DNA of 64,000 bases from Halomonas getboli (lineage in GTDB: Bacteria; Pseudomonadota; Gammaproteobacteria; Pseudomonadales; Halomonadaceae): contig NZ_JALMEW010000001.1 of NCBI RefSeq assembly GCF_023094245.1, forward strand, positions 561,086-625,085, given 5' to 3'. The position numbers were made by a program, and so were the translations under genes. Below the pieces are notes generated by a model. That model saw only the letters and a program-made list of their open reading frames with translations, was not told the DNA's origin and ran no database searches. This document shows, piece after piece, positions 1 through 8,704 of this stretch. How positions within the stretch are numbered: position 1 is the stretch's first letter; every line of letters begins with the position of its first letter.

Positions 1-1967
1 ACACCCAGTCGTTCACCACCAGCTACGGCAACGACAGCGCCGGCACCCTGTCGCTGAGCGCGACCGGCGCCACCTGGGATGCCGCCAGCAACACCCTGAC
101 GGCCGACAACGGTGACTGGCAGATCGTCGTCAATGGCGACGGCACCTACACCGTGACCCAGCTGCAGGTGATGACGCATCCCGACGGCAGCGATCCGAAC
201 GACCCGATCACGGTCAACGTGACCGCCAGCATCACCGACAACGAAGGCGACCCGGCGACGGACGCCTTCACCGTCACCTTCCTGGATGACGGCCCGGTGG
301 CAGTGGCTCCGGAAAATGCCTACCTGGTCAATACGGCTAATAATGCCCTTACGGGACTGCTGGATATTGATGGTCAGGTCGAGGATAACTATGGCGCCGA
401 CAGTTCGGGCACGGTTCGCTTCTCGGGTTCATTGAACGGAACCACGGCCTTGGATGCCGATGGTAATCCGCTGACGTCCGGCGGTCTGTCGATTACCTAT
501 AGTGTCTCGACAGATGGTCAGACATTGACAGCCTCGACGGTTGCAGGAGAAATCTTCACGATCGACCTGAGCGTCAATGACAGCGGTCAAGATACTTACG
601 TTATCGAAATGTCGGGCACCGTGGATGGCGGGGCTAGCAGCATTGATTTCAGCGATGATAGCTATGACTTCATCGGTGGGAATGGCGCGTGGACGGGCTT
701 CAATACCGCTGCCGATGACGATAGTCGTGACTTGTTGCTGACACCAATGGTCGATGGTTCCAGTGCGGGATCTGTCAATACCAATGCCAATGAAGGTGGG
801 GTAAGTGACGGTAACTCACTTGGTGCTAACGAAGCGATGCGGATCGATTATGTCATCGATCTTAGTGGCACTCCTGTCAATGGAACGGACTATGAGGACG
901 CTGGTGCCGATAACCATGTCTTCGATGGCCATTACCAGGTCAATGGGGCTGCGGCGACTTTTACCAAAACGTCTGGATCGACTGTCCTGTTCAAGGCTTT
1001 CGACGATGCCGATGGTGATAATGCGGTCGGCGATGGCACCCAAGACGATATCACCGCGGTTGGGATAAGCTTCGGGGGAGACTATGAGCTGGTAGCCTAT
1101 AACGGTAGTGGCAGCCCATTCGTTGTCAACGTGGGAGGAGAGGACTTCAGCGTTGTTTTCGCGGAAAATGATGCTGGCAAGCTCGAGGCGAGCGTCGAAG
1201 GCATTGTCGGAGGGGCTCAGGTCGCGGTCTTCACTGCCGATGGCTATAACAGTATCGAGTATCACTATGCTGCGGGAAGTACCTTCAAGATCGGTGATTT
1301 CGGCACCACCGCAATTGAACCGGGTGGCTCAGTTGACTTGAGTGTGCCCATAGATGTGGTGGATGGCGACGGTGACGTTGCTGGCGGTAGCCTGGATGTG
1401 TTGCTGATGCCTGAAAGCACCCAGGATTATTCCGGTTCGAGCAGTGGCGTGGTGGAGAGTGCGTCGGATTCTGCCCCCGATATCATCGGCTCGGATCACG
1501 CCGACACCCTGACCGGCAACAGCGACAGCAATATTCTGATCGGTAATGATGGCAACGACACGATCAGCGGTGCCGCTGGCGACGATCTGCTGGTGGGTGG
1601 AGCCGGCGATGACCAGCTGACCGGCGGCCTCGGCGCAGACGTCTTCGCCTGGAATCTGGGCGATGAGGGCAGCAGCGCGAACCCCGCCGAGGACACGGTC
1701 ACCGATTTCACGGAGGGTACTTTTGGAACGGATGCCGAGGCCGACAAGCTGGACCTGTCGGATCTGCTGTCCGGTATGCAGGATGGTGAGGATCTGTCCA
1801 GCTATATTCAGGCGACCGATGATGGCACCAATACGACCCTGCATATCAGCACCTCGGGTGATATGACATCAGGCGACGTCAGTGCCGCGGACCAAACCAT
1901 CCAGCTGCAGAATGTGGTGACATCCGTGACCGATCTGCAGAACAGTGGCCAGCTCGATATCGAGTGA
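1..1967 (+). CDS. RTX-type large adhesin, C-terminal part (5' truncated by window edge)
   Basis: The reading frame is open from the first bases of the window, so this is only the C-terminal ~655 residues of a much longer protein. It contains repeated acidic Ig/cadherin-like extracellular modules (Asp/Gly/Thr-rich), then around nt 1480-1650 calcium-binding RTX nonapeptides (GSDHADTLTG, GNDGNDTISG, GGAGDDQLTGG), then a C-terminal region with the DxxxDFTEG...DKLDLSDLL pattern typical of type I secretion target domains. This fits export by a TolC-type ABC system and a role in attachment and biofilm. The adjacent lapG and lapD genes, which control retention of LapA-class adhesins, support a LapA-like assignment. 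The LapG cleavage site would be near the missing N-terminus. Base composition shifts inside the gene: about nt 330-1470 is less GC-rich than both flanks. Confidence 0.9.
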   Translation, partial: TQSFTTSYGNDSAGTLSLSATGATWDAASNTLTADNGDWQIVVNGDGTYTVTQLQVMTHPDGSDPNDPITVNVTASITDNEGDPATDAFTVTFLDDGPVAVAPENAYLVNTANNALTGLLDIDGQVEDNYGADSSGTVRFSGSLNGTTALDADGNPLTSGGLSITYSVSTDGQTLTASTVAGEIFTIDLSVNDSGQDTYVIEMSGTVDGGASSIDFSDDSYDFIGGNGAWTGFNTAADDDSRDLLLTPMVDGSSAGSVNTNANEGGVSDGNSLGANEAMRIDYVIDLSGTPVNGTDYEDAGADNHVFDGHYQVNGAAATFTKTSGSTVLFKAFDDADGDNAVGDGTQDDITAVGISFGGDYELVAYNGSGSPFVVNVGGEDFSVVFAENDAGKLEASVEGIVGGAQVAVFTADGYNSIEYHYAAGSTFKIGDFGTTAIEPGGSVDLSVPIDVVDGDGDVAGGSLDVLLMPESTQDYSGSSSGVVESASDSAPDIIGSDHADTLTGNSDSNILIGNDGNDTISGAAGDDLLVGGAGDDQLTGGLGADVFAWNLGDEGSSANPAEDTVTDFTEGTFGTDAEADKLDLSDLLSGMQDGEDLSSYIQATDDGTNTTLHISTSGDMTSGDVSAADQTIQLQNVVTSVTDLQNSGQLDIE

Positions 1968-1991
1968 GTCCTGTTGCATCAGCCCACCGCT

Positions 1992-2020
1992 GCGCCCGGC
2001 TCACGCCGGGCGCATTGTTA
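1992..2020 (+). terminator. Terminator hairpin after adhesin gene
   Basis: A perfect 9-bp inverted repeat, GCGCCCGGC (1992-2000) and GCCGGGCGC (2005-2013), with a TCAC loop is followed by a moderately T-rich stretch. It starts about 25 nt after the adhesin stop codon. Confidence 0.6.
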
Positions 2021-2070
2021 TGTTGGCAGGCCTGCTACTATGCAGTCAGCGACTCAAGGGAGAGTGAATC

Positions 2071-2400
2071 ATGTACGTCCAGCGTGATGAGGAGGGCCAT
2101 ATCCAGCTGGTCAGCCGCGAGGAGACTCCGGTCTGCGTCGAGTTTCTCCCGGCGGACTCGCCCGAGCTGCTGGCGTTTCTGTCGGAAGGCGAGCCCGGCA
2201 AGGCACGCTTCCAGGCCTCGGACCTGGCCTTCGTGCGGGTGCTGGAGGATGTGATCGACCTGCTGATGGACAAGGGGGTGATCCGTTTCACCGAACTGCC
2301 CGAGGCGGCTCAGCAGAAGGTCATGGAGCGCCAGTCGCTGCGTCGTCGGCTCAATGGCCTGCATCTCGTCTCGGAGCGCGAGGACGACGACGTGATCTGA
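2071..2400 (+). CDS. Conserved 109-residue protein between adhesin and lapD
   Basis: A small soluble, acidic protein of 109 aa with no signal peptide or membrane segment. It starts MYVQRDEEGHIQLVSREE after a GGGAGAG ribosome-binding site. The middle (about residues 40-90) is predicted helical, including a segment reading ASDLAFVRVLEDVIDLLMDK, and the C-terminus is charged. Proteins of this type in pseudomonads and halomonads carry the misleading label 'tryptophan synthase subunit beta like', but nothing here resembles a PLP enzyme. It has its own space between the adhesin terminator and a convergent hairpin before lapD. Function unknown. Confidence 0.75.
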   Translation: MYVQRDEEGHIQLVSREETPVCVEFLPADSPELLAFLSEGEPGKARFQASDLAFVRVLEDVIDLLMDKGVIRFTELPEAAQQKVMERQSLRRRLNGLHLVSEREDDDVI

Positions 2401-2433
2401 GTCTCGTCGCGGGCAGGAAGAAGAATCCCATGA

Positions 2434-2460
2434 ACGCCGCCGGCCGAGTGCCGGCGGCGT
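2434..2460. terminator. Bidirectional hairpin between convergent genes
   Basis: Perfect 11-bp arms ACGCCGCCGGC / GCCGGCGGCGT with a CGAGT loop lie between the convergent 109-aa gene and lapD. There is no long T run, so termination strength is uncertain. Confidence 0.5.
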
Positions 2461-2481
2461 GCGTTGAGGACCCGGAAGCGG

Positions 2482-4398
2482 TCAGAACCCGTTCTTGTCG
2501 TTGTGACGAATGCCCGGTCCGGTCACGCCGTCGAGGCCCAGCTCGAAGAGGGCGCGGGCTTCGTCATGGGTCTCGACGCCCTCGGCGATGGCCAGGGTGC
2601 CGAGCGAATGGCAGAGCGTGGCCATGCCGCGCAGTATCGTCTGTTGCTCGTGGCTTTGCGTGACGCCCCTGGCCAGGCTGCTGTCGATCTTCAGGTAGGC
2701 GAGCCCGAGATCGTGCAGATCGGCGATGCGGGTAAATTCTGCCCCGACGTGTTCGAGCCCCACCTTGCAGCCCAGGGGCTGGAGCGCCTTGCAAAGGGTG
2801 CGGAAATGCGCGAGATCCTGAATGGCCAGATTGCCGGGAATCTCCAGCCATAGCCGCCCGGCGGCCTCGGGGCGAGCACTGAGGCGTGCGCGCAGCTCCA
2901 GCGCGAAGTGGGCATCGCGCATCGATTCTCCGGACAGGTTGATGCCCACCGGCTGGTGACGTTGGGTAATGTCTTTCAGCGCGGCATCGACCACGGCCAG
3001 GTCCAGTTGTGTCGTCATGTCCAGGCGCGCGACCCAGGGAATGAACACGCCGGCGGCCTGCCACTGCCGATTGAGGCGCAGCCGCGACGGGCATTCGAAG
3101 TGCAGCAGCTTGCCGCCTTGGTCCAGCACCGGATAGTGGGCGAGATAGACACCTTCATCGAGAGCGCCTTGCAGTGCTTCTCGCCATTCGGCGTGGCTCT
3201 CGAACAGGCTCTTGGGCCGATGGCCGTCGAGGATGACCAGATCCTGCTGGCTCTGGGACTCGGCCATCGACAGGGCCCCGTCGAGGCTGGACAGCAGCGT
3301 GCCGCGCTGGTCGCCCTGGGCGTAGTGTACGAGGGCCCCGGGGAAGCGGATCACGGCATCGCGGGCCTCTGCCAAGGGCTTGAGTCCGACGCTCAGCTTC
3401 TGCCGCGCGAAAGCCATGTCGTCCAGCCTCGGCAGCAGCAGGGCGAAATCGCTGCCGTTGAGACGCCCCACCATGCCGCTGCCGTGCACCTGGGCCAACT
3501 GTTCCAGCATGGTGACGAGTTCCTTCAGCAGCGCATCGGCGCCGTCATGGCCCAGCTGCTCGTTGACCTGCCCCAGATGACTGATGCGGATCAGCGCCAG
3601 GGTGCCGCTGGCACGAAAGTCCTGACTCTCCAGATGGATCTGCAGCTGGGCGAGGAAGGCGTCGCGGTTCAGCGCGCCCGTCACGGCGTCATGCTGCAGG
3701 CGCCGGCGCAGGACGTCGAGCTGCTGGCTCTCGCGACCGAGCATGTCGCCAACGTCGTGGCTCAGCTGGTTCATGGCCTCGACCACGTCGCCCAGCTCGC
3801 GCGTGCGCGGTACGCGGGACGTCGTGAAGCGGCGCATGCCGATGTCCCTTGCCTGCTCGACGACGCGGTGCAGCGGCCGGCGGATCCCGCGAATCAGCCA
3901 GCCGCCGAGCAGCAGCCCGGCGAGACTGGCGACCCCGAACCAGCCGGCGAGCTTGAGGGTGCTTCGCCACAGCGAGCGATAGGCATAGCTGTTCTGACTC
4001 TCGACGGTCAGGGTGCCGAACTGCTGCCAGCCATCCTGGACCACCGCCACGCCGGGCGCGACCCGGAAGTCGACCAGCTGCACGAACCAGTCCGGCACGT
4101 CGCCGATGGCCTCGTCGGCCTGGCGTGACACCATGGGTTCTCCCGTGGGGCTGCGCAGCTCGATGCGACGGTAGTAGCCGGTGTCGAACTGGGCGGCGAT
4201 CAGCAGCTCGACGGTGACGTCATCCTTGGGCATCTGGGTCATGGTCAGCGCCAGGGCGTTGGCGTTGTCGGCGTTCTTGATGCGCACCTCCTGCTCGATG
4301 TAGGCGCGGCTCGTGGTCACGCCGATGAACAGGCTGGCACCGAAGGACAGCAGCATGAGCCCGACGATGATCCACCACAGCTGCTTGATGAGTGACAT
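2482..4398 (-). CDS. lapD: LapD-like c-di-GMP receptor (degenerate GGDEF-EAL)
   Basis: Inner-membrane signalling protein of 638 aa: TM helix at residues 6-28, periplasmic domain to about 150, second TM at 152-172, HAMP to about 222, GGDEF-like domain 235-395 and EAL-like domain 405-638. Both catalytic motifs are degenerate (NGSDF at 314-318 replaces GGDEF; ECP at 435-437 replaces EAL), so it should bind c-di-GMP without making or degrading it, as LapD does. Trp124 in the QDGWQQFG loop is a plausible counterpart of the LapD tryptophan that docks LapG. When c-di-GMP is high, LapD sequesters the LapG protease and the adhesin stays on the surface. lapG lies immediately upstream with a 3-nt gap, so the pair is co-transcribed and convergent towards the adhesin. 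Confidence 0.92.
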   Translation of the reverse strand: MSLIKQLWWIIVGLMLLSFGASLFIGVTTSRAYIEQEVRIKNADNANALALTMTQMPKDDVTVELLIAAQFDTGYYRRIELRSPTGEPMVSRQADEAIGDVPDWFVQLVDFRVAPGVAVVQDGWQQFGTLTVESQNSYAYRSLWRSTLKLAGWFGVASLAGLLLGGWLIRGIRRPLHRVVEQARDIGMRRFTTSRVPRTRELGDVVEAMNQLSHDVGDMLGRESQQLDVLRRRLQHDAVTGALNRDAFLAQLQIHLESQDFRASGTLALIRISHLGQVNEQLGHDGADALLKELVTMLEQLAQVHGSGMVGRLNGSDFALLLPRLDDMAFARQKLSVGLKPLAEARDAVIRFPGALVHYAQGDQRGTLLSSLDGALSMAESQSQQDLVILDGHRPKSLFESHAEWREALQGALDEGVYLAHYPVLDQGGKLLHFECPSRLRLNRQWQAAGVFIPWVARLDMTTQLDLAVVDAALKDITQRHQPVGINLSGESMRDAHFALELRARLSARPEAAGRLWLEIPGNLAIQDLAHFRTLCKALQPLGCKVGLEHVGAEFTRIADLHDLGLAYLKIDSSLARGVTQSHEQQTILRGMATLCHSLGTLAIAEGVETHDEARALFELGLDGVTGPGIRHNDKNGF

Positions 4399-4401
4399 GC
4401 G

Positions 4402-5118
4402 TTATCTCCCCTGGATGAATCCCTGCTGTCGCATGCGGTCGATGACGCTGCGCCACCGTGAAAGGCGCGCCACCGGATCGGCGCGCGACCGGCTGGAACC
4501 GCCGGCCCACAGGCCGCTGCCGTTGAAGCTGAACAGCGGGTCGAGGTCGGTGCGCTGGCCGGCGGGACGGATCGACGTCACCAGGTTGTCCAGTACCATG
4601 GGTTCCGCGCCGGGTGAGACGTAGTAGCCGAGCACCATGTGCGCCTGGGTGATGCGGCTGCGTCCGATGCGCGCCTTGACGTAGATGAGCCGCAGCATCG
4701 ACTCGGGCACCTGCAGCTCGCGCAGTGACACGTACTTGGCGATGGTGAAGTCCTCGCAGTCGCCGGCGCCGCGGCCCAGCGTTTCGAGCGGCGTGGCCCA
4801 GTAGTCCTCCTGCCCCCAGATGGCGGGATCCTCGAGCCAGCGCACCCGGCGGTTGACGAAGTCGTTGACCTCACGCAGCTGCGTGTCGACGTCGGCGCCG
4901 CGCAGGCGCTCGAGCATGGCCAGCCATTCCTCGAGCGTCGAGACGCCCCCCGCGCCGTACTGCTGCCGCATGCTGTCGCGCAGACGGGCCCGGTCGAGGC
5001 CCGCCTGGGAGTCGGCGGTATGCAGGCCCAGCGCGCCGGCCGCCAGCAGGCCGCCCAGCAGGGCCAGGCAGCGGCGGCGGCCGGGTGATGCCGGGCGCGA
5101 GCGAGGAGTATCGGACAT
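4402..5118 (-). CDS. lapG: LapG-like periplasmic cysteine protease
   Basis: 238-aa bacterial transglutaminase-like cysteine protease. An Arg-rich n-region and hydrophobic stretch (residues 13-40, cleavage likely near DSQAG) indicate export to the periplasm. The catalytic triad is visible: Cys121 in GAGDCEDFTIAKY, His160 in TQAHMVLGYY and Asp177 in MVLDNLV. LapG cuts the N-terminal retention module of LapA-type adhesins when it is not held by LapD. The target is probably the RTX adhesin encoded at the start of the window. First gene of a lapG-lapD pair. Confidence 0.92.
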   Translation of the reverse strand: MSDTPRSRPASPGRRRCLALLGGLLAAGALGLHTADSQAGLDRARLRDSMRQQYGAGGVSTLEEWLAMLERLRGADVDTQLREVNDFVNRRVRWLEDPAIWGQEDYWATPLETLGRGAGDCEDFTIAKYVSLRELQVPESMLRLIYVKARIGRSRITQAHMVLGYYVSPGAEPMVLDNLVTSIRPAGQRTDLDPLFSFNGSGLWAGGSSRSRADPVARLSRWRSVIDRMRQQGFIQGR

Positions 5119-5205
5119 GACGTCCTGCGAAAGACGGATGATGCCCTGAATCTTAGGTGGGGGCCGACAAGTGAGAAAGCACTAATCTGCTAACGCAGCG
5201 GATGA

Positions 5206-6372
5206 TCATGCGCGCCCCGGTCCCTGCCAGAGGCGCAGCCGGCCCAGCCAGTCGAGGCCATCCGCCGCGCGGCGTAGCTCGGCGGCGGCATCGTCCAGGT
5301 CGATGGCATCGGCAGGGGCATCGAGGTAGAGCGATACATCGATGCGGTCGTCCAGGTAGTGCAGATCGAGATCGACGCGGGCCCGCCAGGCCGGGGTGGT
5401 GCCCCAGGCATCATCGAGCAGCGTCTCGACATCGTCGCGCAGCGGCAGGCCGGGGCGCAGGCTGTGCTCGGTCTGCCCCTCGTCGTCCTCGGGATCGATA
5501 TGGAAGGTGATGTCGGCCAGGTGCGGCATGGTTTCGCGCAGTCGTCGACTGACGGCATTGCCGATCTCGTGGGCTTCGGACACGGTGACCCGCGGCGGCA
5601 CCACGATATGCAGGTCGAGCAGGGCATCGCCGGCGATGCGCCGGGTGCGCAGCTCGTGGACGCCGCGCACGCCCGGCACCGTCTCGGCGGTCCGCAGCAG
5701 CAGCGCCTGCTCGTCTTCGGGCAGGGCGGTGTCGATCAGCTCCTGGCTGGATTCCCACAGCAGGCGACCGCCGATCTGGCCGACCATCACGCCGACGACG
5801 ATGGCGGCCACCGCGTCCATCCAGGCGAAGCCCAGCTGGGTCGCCACCAGGCCGACCAGCACCACCAGCGTGGACAGGGCATCGGAGCGCGAGTGCCAGG
5901 CGTTGGCCTCCAGCAGGCGCGAGCCGATGCGCCGGGCGGCGTGCATCGTGTAGTGGTAGATGGCTTCCTTGGCGAGCAGAGACACCACGGCGATGGCGAT
6001 CGCCCAGGCGCCTGGTGCGGGAACCGCCTCGCCGCCGATCAGGCGGCCCAGGCTGGCCCAGGCGATGGCGCCGGCGACGAAGATCAGCACGCTGCCGAGC
6101 CATAGCGTGGCCAGGGTCTCGATGCGGCCGTGGCCGTAGGGGTGGCCGCGGTCGGGCGCCTGGCGCCCGAAGTGAGTGGCGGCCACCACGAAGATGTCGG
6201 TGAGGATGTCGGAGAAGGAGTGGATGCCGTCGGCGACCAGCGCCGCCGAGCCCACCATCAGGCCGGCGATGAGCTTGGCCATGCCGACCAGGAAGTCGAC
6301 GACGGCGCCGATCAACGTGACCTTGTGGGCTTCCCGGGCCTGGCTGGCTCGTTGTTCGTGGCTCGGCGTCAT
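5206..6372 (-). CDS. Cation diffusion facilitator (FieF/CDF family) metal efflux transporter
   Basis: 388-aa inner-membrane protein with about six TM helices in the first 200 residues, followed by a cytoplasmic ferredoxin-like domain typical of CDF antiporters (Zn/Fe/Cd-type divalent metals against protons). The metal-site motifs DGIHSFSDILTD and HSRSDAL are present. The C-terminal extension beyond about residue 290 is longer than in E. coli FieF. The start used here is ATG at 6372 (MTPSHEQRASQ), which has AGGAG just upstream. A longer in-frame opening lacks such a signal. It lies downstream of, and co-oriented with, the acyltransferase gene. The exact metal cannot be read from sequence. Confidence 0.88.
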   Translation of the reverse strand: MTPSHEQRASQAREAHKVTLIGAVVDFLVGMAKLIAGLMVGSAALVADGIHSFSDILTDIFVVAATHFGRQAPDRGHPYGHGRIETLATLWLGSVLIFVAGAIAWASLGRLIGGEAVPAPGAWAIAIAVVSLLAKEAIYHYTMHAARRIGSRLLEANAWHSRSDALSTLVVLVGLVATQLGFAWMDAVAAIVVGVMVGQIGGRLLWESSQELIDTALPEDEQALLLRTAETVPGVRGVHELRTRRIAGDALLDLHIVVPPRVTVSEAHEIGNAVSRRLRETMPHLADITFHIDPEDDEGQTEHSLRPGLPLRDDVETLLDDAWGTTPAWRARVDLDLHYLDDRIDVSLYLDAPADAIDLDDAAAELRRAADGLDWLGRLRLWQGPGRA

Positions 6373-6425
6373 CTGGCTCTCCTGTCGGCGATGGGGCAAC
6401 AGTCCCTGTCGCCTCACAGCATACG

Positions 6426-7598
6426 CTAGCCGGCCTGGATCCTGCCGTGAACGTTGCGTACCGGGTTGGCGTACTGGGCCAGCCACCACTCGCGCAGTTC
6501 CGCCGGTACCTCGGCGAGGCGGGCCTGGAAGCGTGCGCGATCGGCGTCGGTGACCTCGCTCAGGTCGAGCAGCTCCGGGGCGTCGCCCAGGGCTTCGATG
6601 GCCAGATAGTGGCTGGGGAACAGATGGTAGCCGCCGAGCACCTGACGATCGATCTCCGCTGCCACCGCATCGGGGCTGTCGAAGTCGGCCGAGAGCGGGG
6701 TGCCGAAACGCAGATGAACGCGCCCCTTCTGGCCGGTGATGCCGGACACGATGGAGCGGATGTCCTCGAACTGCGTCTTGTCGTAGCCGCCGCTGGTGTG
6801 CACGGCGTGAAGCTCGCGGGCCTTCTGGATGTCGCAGGGGTCGTATTCGTAGCTGATCGACACCGGCACCACGCGCAGCTCGGCGATCGCCTCGCCGATG
6901 CCGGCATTGCGGTCCTCGCTGCGCCGGGCCATGGTCAGCATCTTGATGATCGCCGGGTCGGTGACGTCGATGCCGTTCTTGGCGCGTCCCTCGCGCTGGG
7001 CCATCCAGATCGAATGGTTGTCGCCGGTGATCGAGTGGCGAATATAGGCCGAGAGCTTCTGGTAGGCGGCCAGCATGGCGCGCTTGCCGCGGGCGCTGCG
7101 CGGCACGATGAAGCTCTTGTTGAGCCGCATCAGGTCGGTGACGTAGGGCTTCTGGAGCAGATTGTCGCCGATGGCGATGCGCACCGTATTGCGATCCGCC
7201 AGATAGAGGGCGTAGTTGACGAACGCCGGGTCCAGCGAGATGTCACGATGGTTGCCGATGAACAGGTAGGCGGTGTCGGGCTCCAGCTGCTCGAGGCCAT
7301 CGACGCGAAAGTCGGTGGTCGAGTTGCGGATCATCCGCTGCATGTAGGAGGCGATGCGATCCTGGAAGCCGCGGATGGTGGTCACGCCGCGCACCTCGCG
7401 GCGCACCGCGGCGCTGGCGATGACGCGCGACAGCCGCGGCATCCACTTCGCCAGGCGCGGCAGGCGAAAGCGGGTCAGGGCGTCGAGCAGCTCCGGGTCC
7501 CGGGCGAGGCGCTCGAGCACCTCGGGCACTTCCTCGTCATGATAGGGACGAATCTCGGCCCAGGGGTCGTTGTCGTGTTGGTCTTGCATGGTGGTCAT
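6426..7598 (-). CDS. PlsC-type glycerolipid acyltransferase family protein
   Basis: 390-aa protein with an acyltransferase core. The NHRDISLDPAFVNY motif around residue 115 is a variant of the NHx4D signature of PlsC/PlsB enzymes, with one extra residue between His and Asp as in a known gammaproteobacterial subfamily. Further conserved blocks are IWMAQREGRAKNG (FPEGTR-like position) and VVPVSISYEYDPCD. No convincing TM helix, so probably membrane-peripheral. Likely transfers acyl chains in phospholipid or storage-lipid synthesis; the acceptor is unknown. The start could be either of two ATGs three codons apart. Confidence 0.8.
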   Translation of the reverse strand: MTTMQDQHDNDPWAEIRPYHDEEVPEVLERLARDPELLDALTRFRLPRLAKWMPRLSRVIASAAVRREVRGVTTIRGFQDRIASYMQRMIRNSTTDFRVDGLEQLEPDTAYLFIGNHRDISLDPAFVNYALYLADRNTVRIAIGDNLLQKPYVTDLMRLNKSFIVPRSARGKRAMLAAYQKLSAYIRHSITGDNHSIWMAQREGRAKNGIDVTDPAIIKMLTMARRSEDRNAGIGEAIAELRVVPVSISYEYDPCDIQKARELHAVHTSGGYDKTQFEDIRSIVSGITGQKGRVHLRFGTPLSADFDSPDAVAAEIDRQVLGGYHLFPSHYLAIEALGDAPELLDLSEVTDADRARFQARLAEVPAELREWWLAQYANPVRNVHGRIQAG

Positions 7599-7615
7599 GA
7601 GCGCGGCCGTGTCGG

Positions 7616-8548
7616 TCAGGCGGAGGGTGTGGCCTGGCCGGCCTGGGCTTCACCGCCCAGCCAGGCCAGCAGACGCTCGATGCCATCGGCGAGCGCCTGG
7701 GTCATCAGCATGAAGTCGGTTTCTAGACGCACCAGGGCATCGTCGCCGTCATCGGTCTGGGAGGCCTCGTCGATCAGGGCGTCATCGAAGCGCAGCGACT
7801 TGATCGCCAGGTCGTCGTGGAGCACGAAGGTCAGCCGGCCCTCGAGGCCCAGCGCCATCTTGCTGGCCTGGCGTCCGCTCTCCAGCAGCTGCTGGATCTC
7901 GTCACTGTCGAGGTCGACCTGGCGGGCGCGCAGCACGCCGTCGTCGCCCTTGGCCTTGAGCTCGACCTGATCGCCGAGCGCCATGTCCTCCGGGCGCGTG
8001 GCAGCATCGCCGAGCCAGGTGGTCATGGCGCGCATCGGCAGGGTCTGGCTGGCCAGCGGGGTGACCTTGAGGCTGCCCAGGGTCTCGCGCAGCAGGTCCA
8101 GCAGTTCCTCCGCGCGCTTGCGGCTGCTGGTGTTGACGGCGATCAGGCCGCGCCGGGTATCCCACCACAGGTCGACCTTCTGGCTGCGCACGAAGGCGCG
8201 CGGCAGCAACTCCTCGTAGACCTGCTCCTTGAGCGTGAGCTTTTCCTGGCGGCGCAGCTTGCGGCTCTCGGCGGTCTCGATCGCCTCGACGCGCTCTTCC
8301 AGCTCTTCCTTGACCACGGCGGCCGGCAGCAGGCGTTCCTGGCGCAGAGCGGTGATCAGGCGCTGGCCCTGAAGCTCGTGCAGCAGCTGGGTGCCGGCGC
8401 GCCCGGCGGGGGCGCACCAGCCGAGGCGGCGCGCCTCACTGCCGCCCAGTGGGCGAAACGCCTGCTGTTCCAGCGCTTCCTCGAGACGGGCAGCGTCCAG
8501 CTCGGGCGCGTCGTGCAGGCGATAGAGATGCAAGTGCTTGAACCACAT
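7616..8548 (-). CDS. rdgC: Recombination-associated protein RdgC
   Basis: 310 aa, close to the ~303 aa of E. coli RdgC. The N-terminus MWFKHLHLYRL matches the family start, so the ATG at 8548 is chosen over an upstream in-frame ATG 11 codons earlier. Further family blocks include LPRAFVRSQKVDLWWD and the C-terminal DLAIKSLRFDD. RdgC forms a dimeric ring around DNA and limits RecA loading during recombination and replication-fork repair. It is the upstream gene on this strand, co-oriented with the acyltransferase and CDF genes. Confidence 0.93.
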   Translation of the reverse strand: MWFKHLHLYRLHDAPELDAARLEEALEQQAFRPLGGSEARRLGWCAPAGRAGTQLLHELQGQRLITALRQERLLPAAVVKEELEERVEAIETAESRKLRRQEKLTLKEQVYEELLPRAFVRSQKVDLWWDTRRGLIAVNTSSRKRAEELLDLLRETLGSLKVTPLASQTLPMRAMTTWLGDAATRPEDMALGDQVELKAKGDDGVLRARQVDLDSDEIQQLLESGRQASKMALGLEGRLTFVLHDDLAIKSLRFDDALIDEASQTDDGDDALVRLETDFMLMTQALADGIERLLAWLGGEAQAGQATPSA

Positions 8549-8626
8549 GAATGAAGCATTTCCTGGGCGAAAAGGAGGCACATTATGGCGAATGGGGCAC
8601 GGGGGTGCCAGAGCGCTATTGGTCGC

Positions 8627-8672
8627 GCCTTCAAACTACTGTTTGAAGGCCGGCGGTGCGGCTGCCTAGAAT
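8627..8672 (+). promoter_or_regulatory. PsrA-type operator overlapping thioesterase promoter
   Basis: A perfect 10-bp inverted repeat, GCCTTCAAAC (8627-8636) TACT GTTTGAAGGC (8641-8650), contains CAAAC-N4-GTTTG, matching the published Pseudomonas PsrA consensus G/CAAAC-N2-4-GTTTG/C. It overlaps a plausible -35 TTGAAG (8643-8648) placed 18 nt before a -10 TAGAAT (8667-8672). This predicts repression of the downstream thioesterase by the PsrA homologue encoded at 45262-45906. The motif is seen directly; the regulator assignment is inferred. Confidence 0.65.
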
Positions 8673-8704
8673 CGACATCCGTCATTCATTTCCGGAGATG
8701 CCTC

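Noticed and set aside
3400..4000. LapD homologue as an active diguanylate cyclase or phosphodiesterase
   Set aside because: GGDEF reads NGSDF and EAL reads ECP, so catalytic residues are lost; receptor function with lapG next door is the better reading.
2908..4128. 406-codon frame antisense to lapD
   Set aside because: Low-complexity His/Gln/Ala composition typical of GC-rich antisense frames; lapD domains account for the region.
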